Shown here piece by piece: positions 10,572-22,514 of a stretch of 64,000 bases of DNA (position 1 is the first letter of the stretch; the number at the start of each line of letters is the position of its first letter). Under the pieces are notes generated by a model. That model ran no database searches. It had not been told where the DNA came from and was given only the letters and a program-made list of their open reading frames with translations. This DNA is from Vandiemenella viatica (lineage: Eukaryota; Arthropoda; Insecta; Orthoptera; Morabidae), in assembly GCA_031002005.1 (NCBI GenBank), contig CM061919.1:223446739-223510738 (forward strand), in the 5' to 3' direction. The position numbers were made by a program, and so were the translations under genes.

Positions 10572-10860
10572 AGTTCATCTACATCTACATATACACTCTG
10601 CAATTCACAAAATTGTGGGTGGCAGAGGGTGCTCAGCACCAAACAGTTGTTTGTAGTGGGCCTCTCCGCGCTTTGTTTCGGTATAGTTTTTCAAAGCATG
10701 CCTTGCGACTGGTTCCCCTAACCTAGCCCAACAGGCGGGGAGACGCGGGTTCCATTCCCGGGCCAGCCATACAGGTTTTGGTTTTTTACGGATTTTTTTC
10801 GAAATGACTTCAGACGAATGACGAGATTGTTCCTTCAAAAGGTCACGTTAAAATTTCTTA
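10572..10860 (+). mobile_element. diverged SINE-like composite
   Basis: It begins with CATCTACATCTACATATACA and GTGGGTGGCAGAGGGTGCTC, a motif pair I recognise from dispersed repeats of several insects. From about 10730 it carries a B-box-like GGGTTCCATTCCCGG and a degraded SINE core (CGAAATGACTTCAGACGAAT, TTCCTTCAAAAGGTCACG). It is probably two repeats side by side rather than one element. Confidence 0.45.
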
Positions 10861-11139
10861 ATTTGCTAATGATTTTGACGTCGACGAGCAGTAAAAACCC
10901 ATTTTAAAAAGTTTACCTAGTTTTCTGTGAAAATAAAAGACTTTTAATCATTGCAATATGGGCTGGAAGAAACGCCGCAACTACAATAGCGCGAGCAAAC
11001 ATCAAATCATATGAAACTGTGCTCGAAAATCACAAAACGTTTCGAAAGGCAATCGCCGAATTCACTGTCGTTTATTGCTCCCTTCGTCTCTCTCCAACAG
11101 CCTCAGTGTAGACAAAGCGTAAAGTCCGAAGCGAAAAAT

Positions 11140-11700
11140 AAAATAAAATAATGGATTTTGGGTGCATTAAAAATTGCAGTACTATGGACGTTATACAACA
11201 ACTATTGAAGAATTATATAAGAACATTGAAAAAATAACATAATCAAACAGAAAAAGGAGAATAATAGTTTTTGGACACATCTATCGCATGGCTGAAACTT
11301 TTTTTTTCTGATATCAGTTTCTCGACTGGTTTGATGCAATCCTCCATCCATTCCTATCTTGCGTTAACCTCTTCATCTCAACTAGGCTAACAAGAAAAGA
11401 TATTCAAATACTTTTGGGAGAAAAAAATCAATTGCAATCTGGATTTTAGAGATCAAGAAAGATTTGAAAGGTTAACTAAAAAAAATACCATCACTGAACA
11501 AAACTATATGGAAAGAGAAACTTTTAGAATGTGGATGCTCAATATGGCGGTATTAAAAAGCAGAGAGAGGAAGAAAACGGGTGCAAAATGGTCAGAAGAG
11601 AAAAAAAATGGAAAACTGTACAATAATGGAGGAGTATTGAAAGGAAGAAAGATAAAACCACAGGAGAGGAATTTAAATTTAGGCCCCGGAACGAAAGGAA
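11140..11700 (+). pseudogene. LINE C-terminal fragment with nested LINE end
   Basis: The reading ELYKNIEKIT-x-SNRKRRIIVFGHIYRMAET near 11205-11300 matches RELYSKIEKLTVIMRKRR..GHIYRMDSN of the LINE at 60.6 kb. It resumes after 11385 with RLTRKDIQ and, further on, with KKTGAKWSEEKKNGK, which parallels KGRKWTQEQKEQ in that LINE. The frame is broken by stops and shifts. An unrelated LINE 3' end (11300-11382) interrupts it. This is the same non-LTR family as 59.6-61.0 kb, represented only by its 3' part. Confidence 0.7.
11300..11382 (-). mobile_element. nested 5'-truncated LINE 3' end
   Basis: The reverse complement of this segment (GAGATGAAGAGGTTAACGCA, then GATTGCATCAAACCAGTCGA) matches the 3' end of the LINE at 51.60-51.66 kb (GAGATGAAGAGGTTAGCGCA, then GATTGAATCAAACTGATCGA). 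A T-run at its left is the inverted poly(A) tail. AACT flanks both sides, which fits a short target duplication. Only about 80 bp were copied. Confidence 0.7.
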
Positions 11701-12217
11701 GAATAAGAAGAAGATTTCCGTACTATCTACCCAACACTAATTCGACAGCCGCACTGTGGTTCCAAGCGCATGAAAAGCTGGCTAAAAAAAAAAAAAAAAA
11801 AAATATCGAAAGTCCGAATTCAAACGTAAGTAGGCTGCCTTAGGATTTTGGCACCCTGTGTGACATATTAAAAGTAGGAATTACTACATTCTGGATGCCT
11901 AGTACATTGTACTGACGCTCTGCACTCGGGGTGACGCAATCTCTACCTGCCGAGCCCATACACCAGAGTCCGTTTACTGCCGTCTTTGTGCCTCGCGGGT
12001 GTGCGGACCTAATCGGAGCCGCGCCTGCCTCCAGCCTTTGTACCGCCTGTCGTAAACTGGTAACTTCTCTCCAACGGTGATTTTATGAACCTGTAACTCC
12101 AAAGTCATAATGGACGAAATCCGGTGCTCACGCACAAATCCTGGTCGATTCTAGTAGATGGCGAACTATATGATTGAAAATGACGGATTACTGTAGAGCC
12201 AAAGTTCTGGTAACAGT
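11701..12217. other. no recognisable feature
   Basis: A run of A at 11784-11802 (possible retroposon tail) is followed by unique sequence of mixed composition; 11930-12060 is relatively GC-rich. No domain or repeat boundary was found. Confidence 0.45.
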
Positions 12218-12223
12218 TATCGA

Positions 12224-12444
12224 GCATAGTGAGTGGGTGGTAACGCTCTGGCCTCGCATTCGGCAGGACGCAGGTTCGAATCACCAACCGACCATACAGA
12301 TTTCAGTTTTCCATGATTCCTCAAATCACTCCAGTCAATTATCTGGACGATTCTTTAAAAAGACCATGGCCGAGTTCCTTACCGTTCCTTTCGACAGTCC
12401 TTTCCAGCCTCAAATGGTTTCGACGTAGACGAGGCGTAAAAGTT
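12224..12444 (+). mobile_element. SINE-1 copy
   Basis: Head GAGTGGGTGGTAACGCTCTG, B-box AGGTTCGAATCACC, core CATGATTCCTCAAATCACTC with a diverged GGCGAATGCC segment, and tail GACGTAGACGAGGCGTAAAA. It is full length but more diverged than the copies at 20.3 or 22.2 kb. Confidence 0.85.
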
Positions 12445-13500
12445 ATGCGATTGTCATGTTCTCAGCTTAAGTTTACCCTCTACTGTGCGTATTCACTTAA
12501 CTTTCTGATACGGAATGGTTTCTTCCGGTGATATAGGTCGCTGAATAAAAATTAAAAAATTAATTACGCAAAAACAGAAATAAATTCAGGCGACTTAGCC
12601 ATTATGTATGCCATAATTTTTACTGAAATGAAAGTCACAATACCTATGATTTATTCTAAGACTTACAAACTCGAAAACCTTACGAAGGAAATCTTCGGTT
12701 TTTTTTTTTGTTGGATTTATAAGATTGTAAAGCAACTCACTCAGAATATTTGTAAAAAATGGCATGCAGTATGGTCAAGTCACCAGAATTTTGTGGTTTT
12801 CGTTGGATAAATACAGGAAAAGTAACCAATACCCGACTTTTCTTATGATTCGGGTGTGAAACGGTATATGTGTACCATATAACCAGTTTCTAGGACCACT
12901 GGAAGTACGGGGGAATTATGATGGCGCAGAGTCATAGTTGGTTAAACATTTTGAATTTCACTTATTTCCAAAGTAAGAAGAGGAGCAAAGTAAAATTTAA
13001 CACAGTAGTTAAACATAGTAAGTTCCGTTTAAGTGAAAATCTGAAACATGTAAAGATTTTAGGGTAGAAAGCGATTTCGCGTTTCGGGTAAATGTACGGA
13101 AACTTACCAGTTTCATTCTTTTCTTATTATCTGTTGGTAAAACTTTATATGTGGATCAAATTTCAGCTTCCTACGATTACGGGAAGTACCTTAGAGTTTT
13201 GATGATCATCAATCAGTCAGTTAGTGTCAACATTATTGAAATCTGCATATGAATAACTTTCAGACTAAAAACTGGATCGAAACAAAATTTAACGAGTTTG
13301 TTAAGCTTGCTGGTATCTTTGCATAATAGAAATTAGAGGTATATAGCGTGACTCAGACCGAAAAAACTGAGGCACAAAACTTGCCCGAATCGATTAGAGC
13401 AAAGGGTAGGCAGTGCTGCATTTGACTCGGCGAAACGCACTTGTCAGGATATCAGCCTATATTACTTCAAAATAATAACGTTTCTTCTATATACAACGCC
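12445..13500. other. no recognisable feature
   Basis: Strongly AT-rich unique sequence with no repeat or motif I could assign. Confidence 0.5.
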
Positions 13501-13501
13501 G

Positions 13502-13899
13502 AGAAAGCCTCCACACTTCAACGTGCTCCATTTTGGCCTCCTGTGCCCCCCCCCCCCCCCCCCCACGTAGCCCTATGTGGCTTTTCCCTCTTCCCCCCCC
13601 CTCCCACCCACGTAGCCGGACGTAGCGTTTTTTTCCCCCTTTTGTTCCAGAAGACATTTTGTACTGTTTTCTCTTGTCAGACGATTGTAAATTACATACG
13701 GAGATTATTAACTGAAGGAAATAAATATTCACATGCTGTTGTGAGTTCTGTTCTTCATTTTAACTGTGAAAAATGTTATTAAAGGAAAGCTACGTGGCCT
13801 GGCTCGGACCCCCCCCCCCCCCCCACGTAGCCCATCGTAGCCTTTCCAGCCATGCCCTCCCCCCCACCTGACCGAGCCACGTAGTTTGTGCACGCTCCC
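13502..13899. mobile_element. MITE-1 copy b
   Basis: The body aligns with the copies at 4.9 and 18.1 kb: CTCCATTTTGGCCTCCTGTG, a poly-C tract, CACGTAGCC blocks, AATTACATACGGAGAT and CACGTAGTTTGTG. The right terminus CACGCTCCC is followed by TTA. The left terminus has decayed. The open frames that appear here on both strands are artefacts of the poly-C tracts. Confidence 0.75.
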
Positions 13900-14620
13900 T
13901 TATATAATGACTTTTCTTCCCACGACTGTTTCCATATTTGAGCGCGGTAATCTCAAAATAATTCAACAACGTGATGAGTATTTAGTTGCTTCAAATAATT
14001 AGTCCGAAAAATTATTTTTCATTTAGTTTTTTTTCTCTTTTTTTCTTTCTTCGTGGGCTCTACAGTAACATTACACACTACACGCAGAACAGGCATCGAC
14101 TCAACCAAAGATACTAATTACAGGCATACAAATATTCCAGCGATTCTAACTTTCAATTAACTTGCAACTCACTGCTCAACTAACTCACTAGCTCATCTCT
14201 GGTGCTTGTTTATATAAACAGTAAGATCAAGATTAATTCAAAGAGTTCCGACCGACGTTTCCACGAATTCTAACAATACTTAACAATTAAATCCGTACAA
14301 AATAATTAAAAATTGTACAAAATCACTCACAATCATTAGAAAACATCTTGAAATGAAAGTTAATACTGTTTTCATGCATTTACACACAAAATTATCAACA
14401 TAAACCAGTCTAAACCGTCGCAAATTGTCCTCCAAACATTGTAACTGACATCAGTACTTATAATTACAAACTTTTAAACAATAATTCATACATAATACTG
14501 TACTTGAACACATTACATAGCATTTACATGGCTTCTCTCCATAAAACAATGTTAATTTACGTGGAAAATATACACAAATTCACAATTAATCACAAAAAAA
14601 ATATACAACTCCACAATTAA
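13900..14620. other. no recognisable feature
   Basis: AT-rich sequence including a T-rich run (14025-14052). There is a TATA-like string (TTTATATAAACA, about 14209-14220) but nothing to support a promoter. Confidence 0.45.
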
Positions 14621-15060
14621 TCAACTTGCTATATATAATTCTTCAAATATCTGAGAGCTGTTGTAAACGGGACAGGACCGCATTTTTAGAATAACAGAAT
14701 TTTGGTAGGACGATGGTTGGGGTGACCGACATTCCCTAACGATCAGTGGTTGGAGTTCCCTTTCTGCAGTGCGACCCCTGCCGCTGCTTGTTATCCCTAA
14801 TGTCCCTCGGGATCTCCCGTGGCGCCACACTTAATGTCCCCCGCGTCCTCTCTTGCTGACTCCACTCTTCCCCCTTCTTCGTGGTAAACTCGAATTCTTA
14901 ACGTGTCGCTCCTCGGGGAAAAATAAGCCACGGACAGAGGCGTAGCTGCGATCTCGTATTCGTTGCTATTTGCCAGTCTCATCGATCTGCGTACAGGAAG
15001 GGGACAGAAAGCTCTACTTGTAGTTCCGCTGTCTGTCACACGGCTCTGGTTTCATACTTC
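14621..15060. other. GC-richer unique island, function unknown
   Basis: About 440 bp with balanced composition and open frames on the minus strand (80 and 69 codons), none with a known domain. It contains the 10-bp palindrome GTGGCGCCAC (about 14818-14827). It could be a non-coding exon, a regulatory region or part of an unrecognised LTR element; TGGCGCC occurs in many retroelement primer-binding sites. Nothing here is decisive. Confidence 0.25.
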
Positions 15061-15311
15061 ACATTTACACAAGCTATGTATTTCGTAGATCGAAAACGGT
15101 ATATCGCATTTAAAGCTTTATAAAATTACTGTTTGGCAAATCTTAAACAATTGAAAAATGCAGCAAAAAAAAAGGAAAGCCCTCCTACCGCATCGTGTGT
15201 GGTATAGATGATCAAGTATAGAAGTATTTTTTATTCATTTTCACTGAAAAATAAAGGCGTGAATATCTGTCAAAGTTATCAATTTGAAAACATATGTACT
15301 TCCAGGACTAT

Positions 15312-15609
15312 GAGAGGTCTGGTGGCTCAGTGGTTAAGCGTCTGACTGGAGGTCGAAAGGTCCCCGGTTCGAATACCTGTCTCGGCGGGGATTTTCAGAG
15401 GCACTTAACCCGACCTTCACCTCTGCCACAGCCTGCTGTGTAAAGTACACCAGAACGCTTCTGTGGTTCGGATTACACGTTAAACTGTAGGTCCCCTGTA
15501 CCCGGCAGGATTGCCGGGTTAGGTCAAGGCGGCTACGATAGGGACGTAATGCGCAGCCACTAAAAACCCTATCTCCAGGTCATTACGACCACACGGAATT
15601 ATTCTTATA
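15312..15609 (+). mobile_element. SINE-2 copy with 10-bp target duplication
   Basis: A second tRNA-derived SINE family. A-box GTGGCTCAGTGGTTAAGCG, B-box CCGGTTCGAATACC, then a body with CACTTAACCCGACCTTCACC, CAGAACGCTTCTGTGGTTCG and GTACCCGGCAGGATTGCCGG. The element is flanked by CCAGGACTAT (15302-15311) and CCGGGACTAT (15610-15619), a target duplication with one mismatch. Diverged copies lie at 19.9 kb (minus) and 52.4 kb (plus). Confidence 0.85.
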
Positions 15610-15655
15610 CCGGGACTATCTCACTTTTGCATCAAAATAGTTTTTCTAATTCAAA

Positions 15656-15893
15656 CCGAGCGTGGTGGTGTAACGGATAGCGTTCTGGCCTCGCATTCGG
15701 GAGGACGGCGGTTCGAATCCCCGTCCGGGCATCCAGATTTGGGTTTTCCATGGTTTCCCAAATCACTCCAGGCAAATGTCGGGATGCTTCCTTAAAAAGG
15801 CCATGGCCGAATTCCATTCCTTGCCTCCATCCTTTCCCGTCTCTAAAGACCTAGCTGTTGAGAGACGTAAAGCAGTAAAAAAAAAAAAAAAAA
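15656..15893 (+). mobile_element. SINE-1b copy, full length
   Basis: GAGCGTGGTGGTGTAACGG head, B-box CGGTTCGAATCCCC, the typical core, and the 1b tail (CTCTAAAGACCTAGCTGTTG, AGAGACGTAAAGCAGT) ending in a poly(A) run at 15877-15893. The left flank TTCTAATTCAAA and right flank TTCTATTTCCAAA look like a degraded target duplication. Confidence 0.88.
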
Positions 15894-16179
15894 AGATTCT
15901 ATTTCCAAATGTTGTAAAACAGCATTACGTAATATAACTTGTGGCAATTAATAATCTTGCAAGGCTTTCCTGTTATTATTTGTTGACTTGACTTTGTGAA
16001 GTATCAAACAATATTATGTCTGTCATAATTATGTTGGCAGTGTTTCTGCTGACTTAAGTGGCTGTATATGTTCTGTGATAAAACTTTCATGCAATATCTT
16101 ACAGACAGAAGTATCAGCTCGATTTGAATAGTATTAACGCCAACAGAAGTAACAGAAAAGTAGAACAATCGAGTTTTGT
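15894..16179. other. no recognisable feature
   Basis: AT-rich intervening sequence. Confidence 0.5.
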
Positions 16180-16189
16180 GTGTGAGAAG

Positions 16190-16357
16190 TTACGTATGGG
16201 CCTTGCATTCCGGAGGACGTGCGTTCGAGTCCTCGTCCAGATAACCAGATTTCGGTTTTCTATGGTATTCCCGGCTAATGTCGAGGTGGAATTCCTCCCC
16301 GTTCCTTGTTTCCCGCCTATAATGACCTCGACGAGCATAAGGCGCTAATAATAATAA
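16190..16357 (+). mobile_element. SINE-1 copy with internal deletion
   Basis: B-box GCGTTCGAGTCC, a shortened core (TTTCGGTTTTCTATGGTATT then directly CCCGGCTAATGTCGAGG) and tail CTATAATGACCTCGACGAGC ending in (TAA)n. The CTTCCTTCAAAAGGCC middle part is missing. Confidence 0.75.
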
Positions 16358-18077
16358 AAAATTGCAATAGACTTGCATCGAGGAAGGGAAAGAAGTGAAA
16401 AAAGTGAAATGGCTAAAAATCTTCCTTTGGAAAGTAGGTATTCAGTAATCAGACAGTGCCAACAAACCACTTTAGCCATACAAGGTGTTAACTGTATTTA
16501 TCTTCCCTCCGATTCGGCCATTAAAAACCAGTGGCCACTGGCCACCCATTTACAAAAGTAGCCAATGTGAATCATGAGAGGCGTGGGCGAAGGGACTGAA
16601 TTCCTGCCCAAAATCTAACCGGGACTGTTAGGCCCGGCGTATGTTATCTAATGCCACCTATGTGCGAAAGGTGTAACTTCGTGTGTTCTGTATGATAAGT
16701 GTACTTTTTGTTTGTGAAATGTGTTACATGTGTAGTTTATGAGGCGGGGATTGGGAACTGTCCCATCATTTGCCTAGATGATTGCGGGGTGGTATTTTCA
16801 TTTACAATTCTTCAGAAATTTGTCTTTCGTATACATGTTTCCTTTGGTGTAAATTATTCCGTTATCATAATTTAATAATACTTCATAGAACGCTTAATTC
16901 AAACATCATACGTATTTTTTTTTTAATCTTTATCTTGATTACTACCCGTGTTTCTGATCCTATATTACTGTGCACGCTGTACGCCTCTGAATGTCCATAC
17001 ACTACATAGTCATGCCATGTACTGGTGTCCCTGGGAGACGAACTATATTGAATGCTCCCTGGAGTCTATGTGTTGGTAATATGTCGCTCCAGTGTCTGGA
17101 ACCCCTCCCACCCCCACTCCAGCAGATTAGCACGGTTCGTTACCACCGTGTCTATATTGGTTCTCTTTCCCATTTCCGTCGCTGGAACGAAGTAATTAAA
17201 TGAAAAGCGAGTTCTTTTTTTTTTCGTTCCTAGTGGTATACATAGAAATTTCGCATCGTTCATTCGAGATGAAAATAAAATAACGAGAAGGGCGAGTTAA
17301 TGCGTTGTTGTACGTCAGTTGGAGTACTGTTGTTTTCGCGTAATGGGAAGAAGCTATTTGTACAATTGGCCGAGTTATACGCGGCCGTGTTTTCCTTAAT
17401 GACCCTAATCACTTTAGCAAAATATACATTGCTGAAACACCGCAACAGAACCGAAATGCCTCTCCATTGAACGTGAAAACAAGCTGTCAGCGAAATGGCT
17501 CTTCACTTGTTAAAAAAGGACGAATAAGGAAAATTATATGTAACCTTATGTTTTTAGAATTCTCTATTAAGAAATGTAGATTGCTTTGGGAAACTTTGAA
17601 GGAGAAGCATAAATCATTAATCTTTCGTAATGATTGTAATTACTTCGGTTGCACTGTAATTGTTAAAGTTTATCCAAGTATTGTACTCGTGATTTCGTTT
17701 TTCCTCTAGTTTTATGCTGAAATGGCTCATGCGAAAATTTCGCAAATGATATGCGATGAATAGCGAGGTTGTTGGTTTGTAGTGGGAAAAGAACCGACTC
17801 ATCTATAGCAATTGTTTATTTGTCAACTGAAATAGGTACGAAACCAAACAACGTCTTAACGGTACAATTGGAAGTGATGAAATGTTTCCCTAAAAGAAAA
17901 CAAAAAAAAAAAAAACAGAAAAGCTCCGTACTCTAAAAAACACACGTGGTTTATTAACATCTCTGTAATATGTCGAGCTGCCATCTGGCGGTAATGCGAT
18001 CAATCCTTATCGACGCCAACGAAACCTAGTAGCTAGACTCAGAACTATCGCATCCCCGTGACCTTGATTGTTCATAA
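16358..18077. other. no recognisable feature
   Basis: AT-rich unique sequence. A patch at 17000-17190 is more GC-rich. None of the short frames has a recognisable domain. Confidence 0.5.
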
Positions 18078-18459
18078 GTGAGCGTCTATAAACCACGTAG
18101 CTCCATTTTGGCGTCCTCTGAACCCCCCCTCCCCCCAAGTAGCACGATGTGACGTTTGTCCCTACCCCCTCCCCATCCCCTCCGCGTAGCACGTAGCTTT
18201 TTTCTATTGATTCAAAAAGACATTTTGTAATATTTTCTCTTGTCAGAATATCGTAAATTACACACGGAGATAATTAAATGACGGAAATAAATATTTACAA
18301 TCTGTTGTGTGTTTTGTACCTCATAATAACTGTGACAAATGCTATGAATGAAAAGCTACTAGCTCGGAAACCGCACCCTCCCCCCACTTAACCCAGCATA
18401 GCTTTCCAGCCAGCCCCTCCCCCCCTTTAAACCGAGCCACGTAGTTTATGAATGCTCCA
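18078..18459. mobile_element. MITE-1 copy c, TAA target duplication (Tc1-empty site)
   Basis: A 382-bp non-coding element with ends GTGAGCGTCTATAAACCACG and CACGTAGTTTATGAATGCTC. TAA lies on both sides (18075-18077 and 18460-18462). It aligns with copy a and holds the uninterrupted version of the site where Tc1 inserted (GACAAATGCTATGAATGAAA, about 18333-18352). The TWA duplication suggests a PIF/Harbinger-type mobiliser. Confidence 0.85.
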
Positions 18460-19860
18460 TAAGCTTACCATTTACTTGTTGTGTTTCGAAAAATTCCTTT
18501 CTTAATTAATCATGATACAAAGGCAGAGAACTTAATCTTGAAAATGATACCTCATTTATTGATTTTGATTAAGTATGAAGGCTCGTCATAAGAAAACCAC
18601 CTTAAGAAATAATATATTATATTATATAAGGGCAAAAAATATTGTGTTTCACGGGACAAAAAATGGTTCTTATGGTTACTTAACGTCAAAAGATCCTAGC
18701 CGGGTCATCATATCTGGTTGAAATATACCCTGTGATACCCTAAAGGTTCACTCTTTAAAATTTTAGGAATTTGTGTTTAGTTCGAAGGGACTTAGAAATA
18801 TTAAGGAGGGGCCGAATCGATTTCACTGTATGTAGAAGATATGTATATTCTCATTTGACGTTCTTCTACCTGTATTATTAAGCGGAAAGCAATAAACAAT
18901 TTTAAGAGAAAATTTTTTGACATCCACATCAATGATGAGGCCCTTGAGACCGTCGTCATATGTAACTAGGAAGTTATATGAATATCGTGCTCAAAGTTAA
19001 CATCAAGCTACAGTCCATGCTACAGCTTGCTACACTTGTAATATGGGCTGTAGATTGACGTTAAATTACTGCTCGTAAAGTTCCGAAACGTATGTACAAT
19101 AGTGGTAAACATTCAAACATTTTGTGTTAAATGTTTCTTTTGCGCAGTGTCGAAATTTTGTTTGGCAACAGTTTCGTGTCTTCGCCGATCGTTATCCCCG
19201 CTGTGGGAATGAGTGAGGCCATTCATAGCGTGGCGATGAGGGACGGCGTTGAGTTGTGGGCACTGGAGGCCAGTGTTTCGTGCTGGGGGTCGGAGGTCAT
19301 AAGTCTGGCGTATCAGCCCAATTACGAGATGATTAACCCCCGTAACTGGAGTCCGCCCAAACTTATCTATCTCCTCGGATTAATGGGGTCACTGCGTGGA
19401 CACCGCTTTACGATCTTCCGCTTTTCCCCGTAATTATCCATCTCGGTAATCTTCCCTCGTCCCACGCTTGCCCGCCTCTTTTTTCTTGCCCCTTCCAGCT
19501 CTAGTTTCTACACACAATATGTGAGACCTGCTGTAAAAAATTTACTGCCTCGCTTGTAAAATTGATGTTGGTTTTATATTCTGGACGATTCATAAGGATT
19601 TCCGTGGTTTCGGACATTTATTGAGCATTGGCTACGACAGATACAGCAAAAACGATCACATCTATAGATACAGAAACTTTTCAAGCCTTGAATGATTTAG
19701 CCACTAATGCCCAATCAAAACAACATTTGCGATAAACAAAATTAGAATTAGCTTAATGTGAGTCAGTCATGGAGATGTGCAACGATAATTTCGTACCAAA
19801 TATAAAACAGAATCGAAAAAGTTTGCTTGGTATTCAACCCGAAGAAGGTTTACTTAGCCT
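18460..19860. other. no recognised repeat; small GC-rich patch
   Basis: Mostly AT-rich. A patch at 19170-19440 is GC-richer and holds an open 100-codon frame (19131-19433, plus) with no known domain, signal peptide or clear splice context. It might be an exon fragment or chance. Confidence 0.35.
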
Positions 19861-19861
19861 G

Positions 19862-20115
19862 GTATTGAAGGAGTTCCTTTCCTCCTTACCTAATCTAACT
19901 CGGTAATCCTACCGGGTACAGGGGACCTACAGTTTAACGTGGAATCCGAACTAGGTAAGCGTTCTGGCGTACTTCACATTATACAGCAAGCTGTGCTAGA
20001 TGTGAAGGTTGGGTTAAGGGCCTATGAAAATGGCCGCCGAGACAGGGATTCGATGTGGGGCCTTCATATTTCCAATCAGACGCCTTAATAAACTGAGCCA
20101 CGAGGCTGCTCCAAA
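19862..20115 (-). mobile_element. SINE-2 copy
   Basis: Minus-strand copy of the SINE at 15.3 kb. It has GGCTCAGTTTATTAAGGCG in place of the A-box, a decayed B-box (ATCGAATCCCTG), the GAAGTACGCCAGAACGCTTA segment and CCGGTAGGATTACCGAGTTA. It is diverged, with no clear target duplication. Confidence 0.75.
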
Positions 20116-20316
20116 CAGAACTAGCTACAGAAAAATGGATCCACCAAGTTTAAAGAAACTGAATACCTGTGTGCTGCAACACGAACAGGCAGGATTTATG
20201 TTTGTCGTGTCACCAAAGGTTCAAATATCTACCACCTGAATGATACATCAAGAAACTGTTTTTACTGTACTTGTCATAGCCACTGCACAGTAAACGTTGA
20301 GAAATTTATGAATCAC

Positions 20317-20520
20317 AACGGAGCGTGGTGGGTGAGCGGTAACGCTCTGGCCCCGCATTCAGGAGGACGCGGGTTCGAATTCCCGTTTGGGCGTCCAGAT
20401 TTGGGATTTACATGGTTTCCCATTATCACTCCAGGCGAATGCCGGGATTCTTCCTTCAAAAGGCCATGGCCAAATTCTTTCCCTTTCATTGTCCCAATCC
20501 CATCCTGCCTCTAATGAAAT
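20317..20520 (+). mobile_element. SINE-1 copy, 3'-truncated
   Basis: A well-preserved head (GAGCGTGGTGGGTGAGCGGT), B-box GGGTTCGAATTCCCG, core and CAAAAGGCCATGGCC. It breaks off after CCTGCCTCTAATGA, lacking the GACGTCGACGAGGCG tail. Confidence 0.88.
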
Positions 20521-22243
20521 GTACTGGGGCACACTGGAGGGTCCTGTTCGACCTTGCATATGTCATGCCAAAAATCGTGATGTCAACTCTGCTGTTCTGA
20601 TCTTGTACTTAAAACAATCTTTTTTTTATGTTGCAGGTGAGTGTTTAACTACCTTGAACGACCATTTTGTGGCTGGGCAGAATGTTTCAGTCGTAGGTGA
20701 GTAAAAGAACACTGTACTTTTCTCGAGATAATGCCCTGTTTATATCTTCATCTGACTTCCGAACATCTACCATAACGCAGTACGATGATTATTAAGTGAG
20801 CAAATTAGTTTCTTTTGATCAGTTTTCATGATTTTCTTTTCGTTTGTTCTACCTTTTCATTCTCGTTTGTATAGATATTTAACATTTACTACCGAGAAAT
20901 ATGCTGACTGAACTATAAGTAGCAATTTTGTGTACTGAACGCTGACAAAAGAAAATTGTGTCTGCTAGTAAAAATACAAAGGTCCAAAGAATTCAGCTAC
21001 CTCTAACTTATAAGCGTATTAATCGGATCACTGATGGAAAGACTTGAGGGTTTGAATACTCGTGTTAAATCAAGTTTCCATAGCTCCAAGGAAGTATCGA
21101 CTAGTTTAACCATCTCAGACACAGAAGAGAAACTCATCCAAACAATCCAATGAACTTTATTGGATAGCACAACTATAAGAGCCAATTTGAATACCAACTA
21201 TATGCATAAACTACATAGTAATGTTATTTTACTTGGGTGGTTGATTTTTTCTTCCCTGGCATGGCTTGTTCATATGAACAACACATTGGATACCTTGTGA
21301 GTTACAGATATCGGAAACTCATAGAGCAATTATTATTATTTTTTCCCTTGGTGTACTTTAGAAGCTTCAATAGCTTTGAGAATAAACTTACTTAATAAGA
21401 ACAATCCAATATGACTGTTAACGTCATTAATATTGTAACAGAATTTCAGGTATGTATACATCCAAGATGTGAGGGCGCCTTGATGTGTCTAATAATCTGT
21501 TTTTTTATTCTGGTTGAGACAGTACAGTGTTTACTATTGTTTCTGATAACATTTTTGTACGGTGGAGAATATTCCCAGCAATCATGGTTAGCAAGAATGA
21601 ACTTCTAAATTGAAAGATAACATGGAAATATTTATGTTTTTACATGAGTTATGAAAAGAAAATGGAGCAAAGCAGGAAGTTGAAAAATGAAAGGGAGATA
21701 GGTGACGAAGTATTTTTTGTCTTTTTTTTTTTTTTTTGTCTCGAAAAGTTGGGCGGTAGTACAACCTCGCTACAGAGTATCTGACTGATCTTTTCCGCTG
21801 TACTGTGTAGACCCTGTTTGCATGAAGGCTATTTGAGAGAGCCTGCGTTACCACAGAGTTGTTGGCTCTTGCGAAAATTTGTCATAAAAATTCTTTCCCG
21901 CACGTGACCAAAGTAGTGAATACTCAGTGTGTCCAAAAAGCATTTATAATATTTGGATACACATATCAGGGTATCCCATAAAAAGAGATACAAACTTTAG
22001 GAGGATGTGAAGAACAGAATTGTACAGGAACCCATGTCCGGAAACGAGATGGGGAAATGATAGCAGAGGCTTAAAAAATGAAAGGACATCAGGTAGATAT
22101 GTTCATAATGTTACAGGAGATGTACAGAATTTCCATCATTACTTTCAATGCAGGTCGAAAACACTTGAATTTTCATGGATATAACCAGCAGCGCCAACGA
22201 TTCTTGCAACCAGATCGATTTCAAAATCGACAGGCACATCATA
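20521..22243. other. no recognisable feature
   Basis: AT-rich unique sequence. There is a T-run at 21722-21737. No domain found. Confidence 0.5.
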
Positions 22244-22478
22244 CACCGAGCGTGGTGGGTGAGCGGTAACGCTCTAGCCTTGCGTTCGGAAGGACGCGGG
22301 CTCGAATCCTCATGCGGTCATCCAGATTTGGGTTTTCCATGGTTTCTCCGCTCATTGCAAATGTCTGAATGATTCCTTTAAAAGGGAATGGCCGAATTCC
22401 TTCCCATTCCTTGTTCTCATTCCTTTCTCACTTCTAATGACATCGACGTCCAGGAGGCGTAAAGCCCTAAGCAAAAAA
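22244..22478 (+). mobile_element. SINE-1 copy, full length
   Basis: Head GAGCGTGGTGGGTGAGCGGT, B-box GGGCTCGAATCC, core with a small deletion (TTTCTCCGCTCATTGCAAAT), and complete tail CATCGACGTCCAGGAGGCGT followed by AAAGCCCTAAGC and an A-rich end. Confidence 0.88.
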
Positions 22479-22514
22479 ATATATATAATAACTTTTTTAG
22501 TGTCTCCTCCCCTT

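Noticed and set aside
13441..13782. 113-codon proline-rich frame
   Set aside because: Produced by the poly-C tracts of MITE-1 copy b; the same region is non-coding in copies a and c.
15660..15720. tRNA gene suggested by A- and B-boxes
   Set aside because: The anticodon and acceptor arms do not pair, and the box pair continues into the SINE body. The same holds for all SINE heads here.
19131..19433. 100-codon frame in a GC-richer patch as a host exon
   Set aside because: No domain, no convincing splice sites, and codon pattern not clearly coding. Listed only as unassigned sequence.
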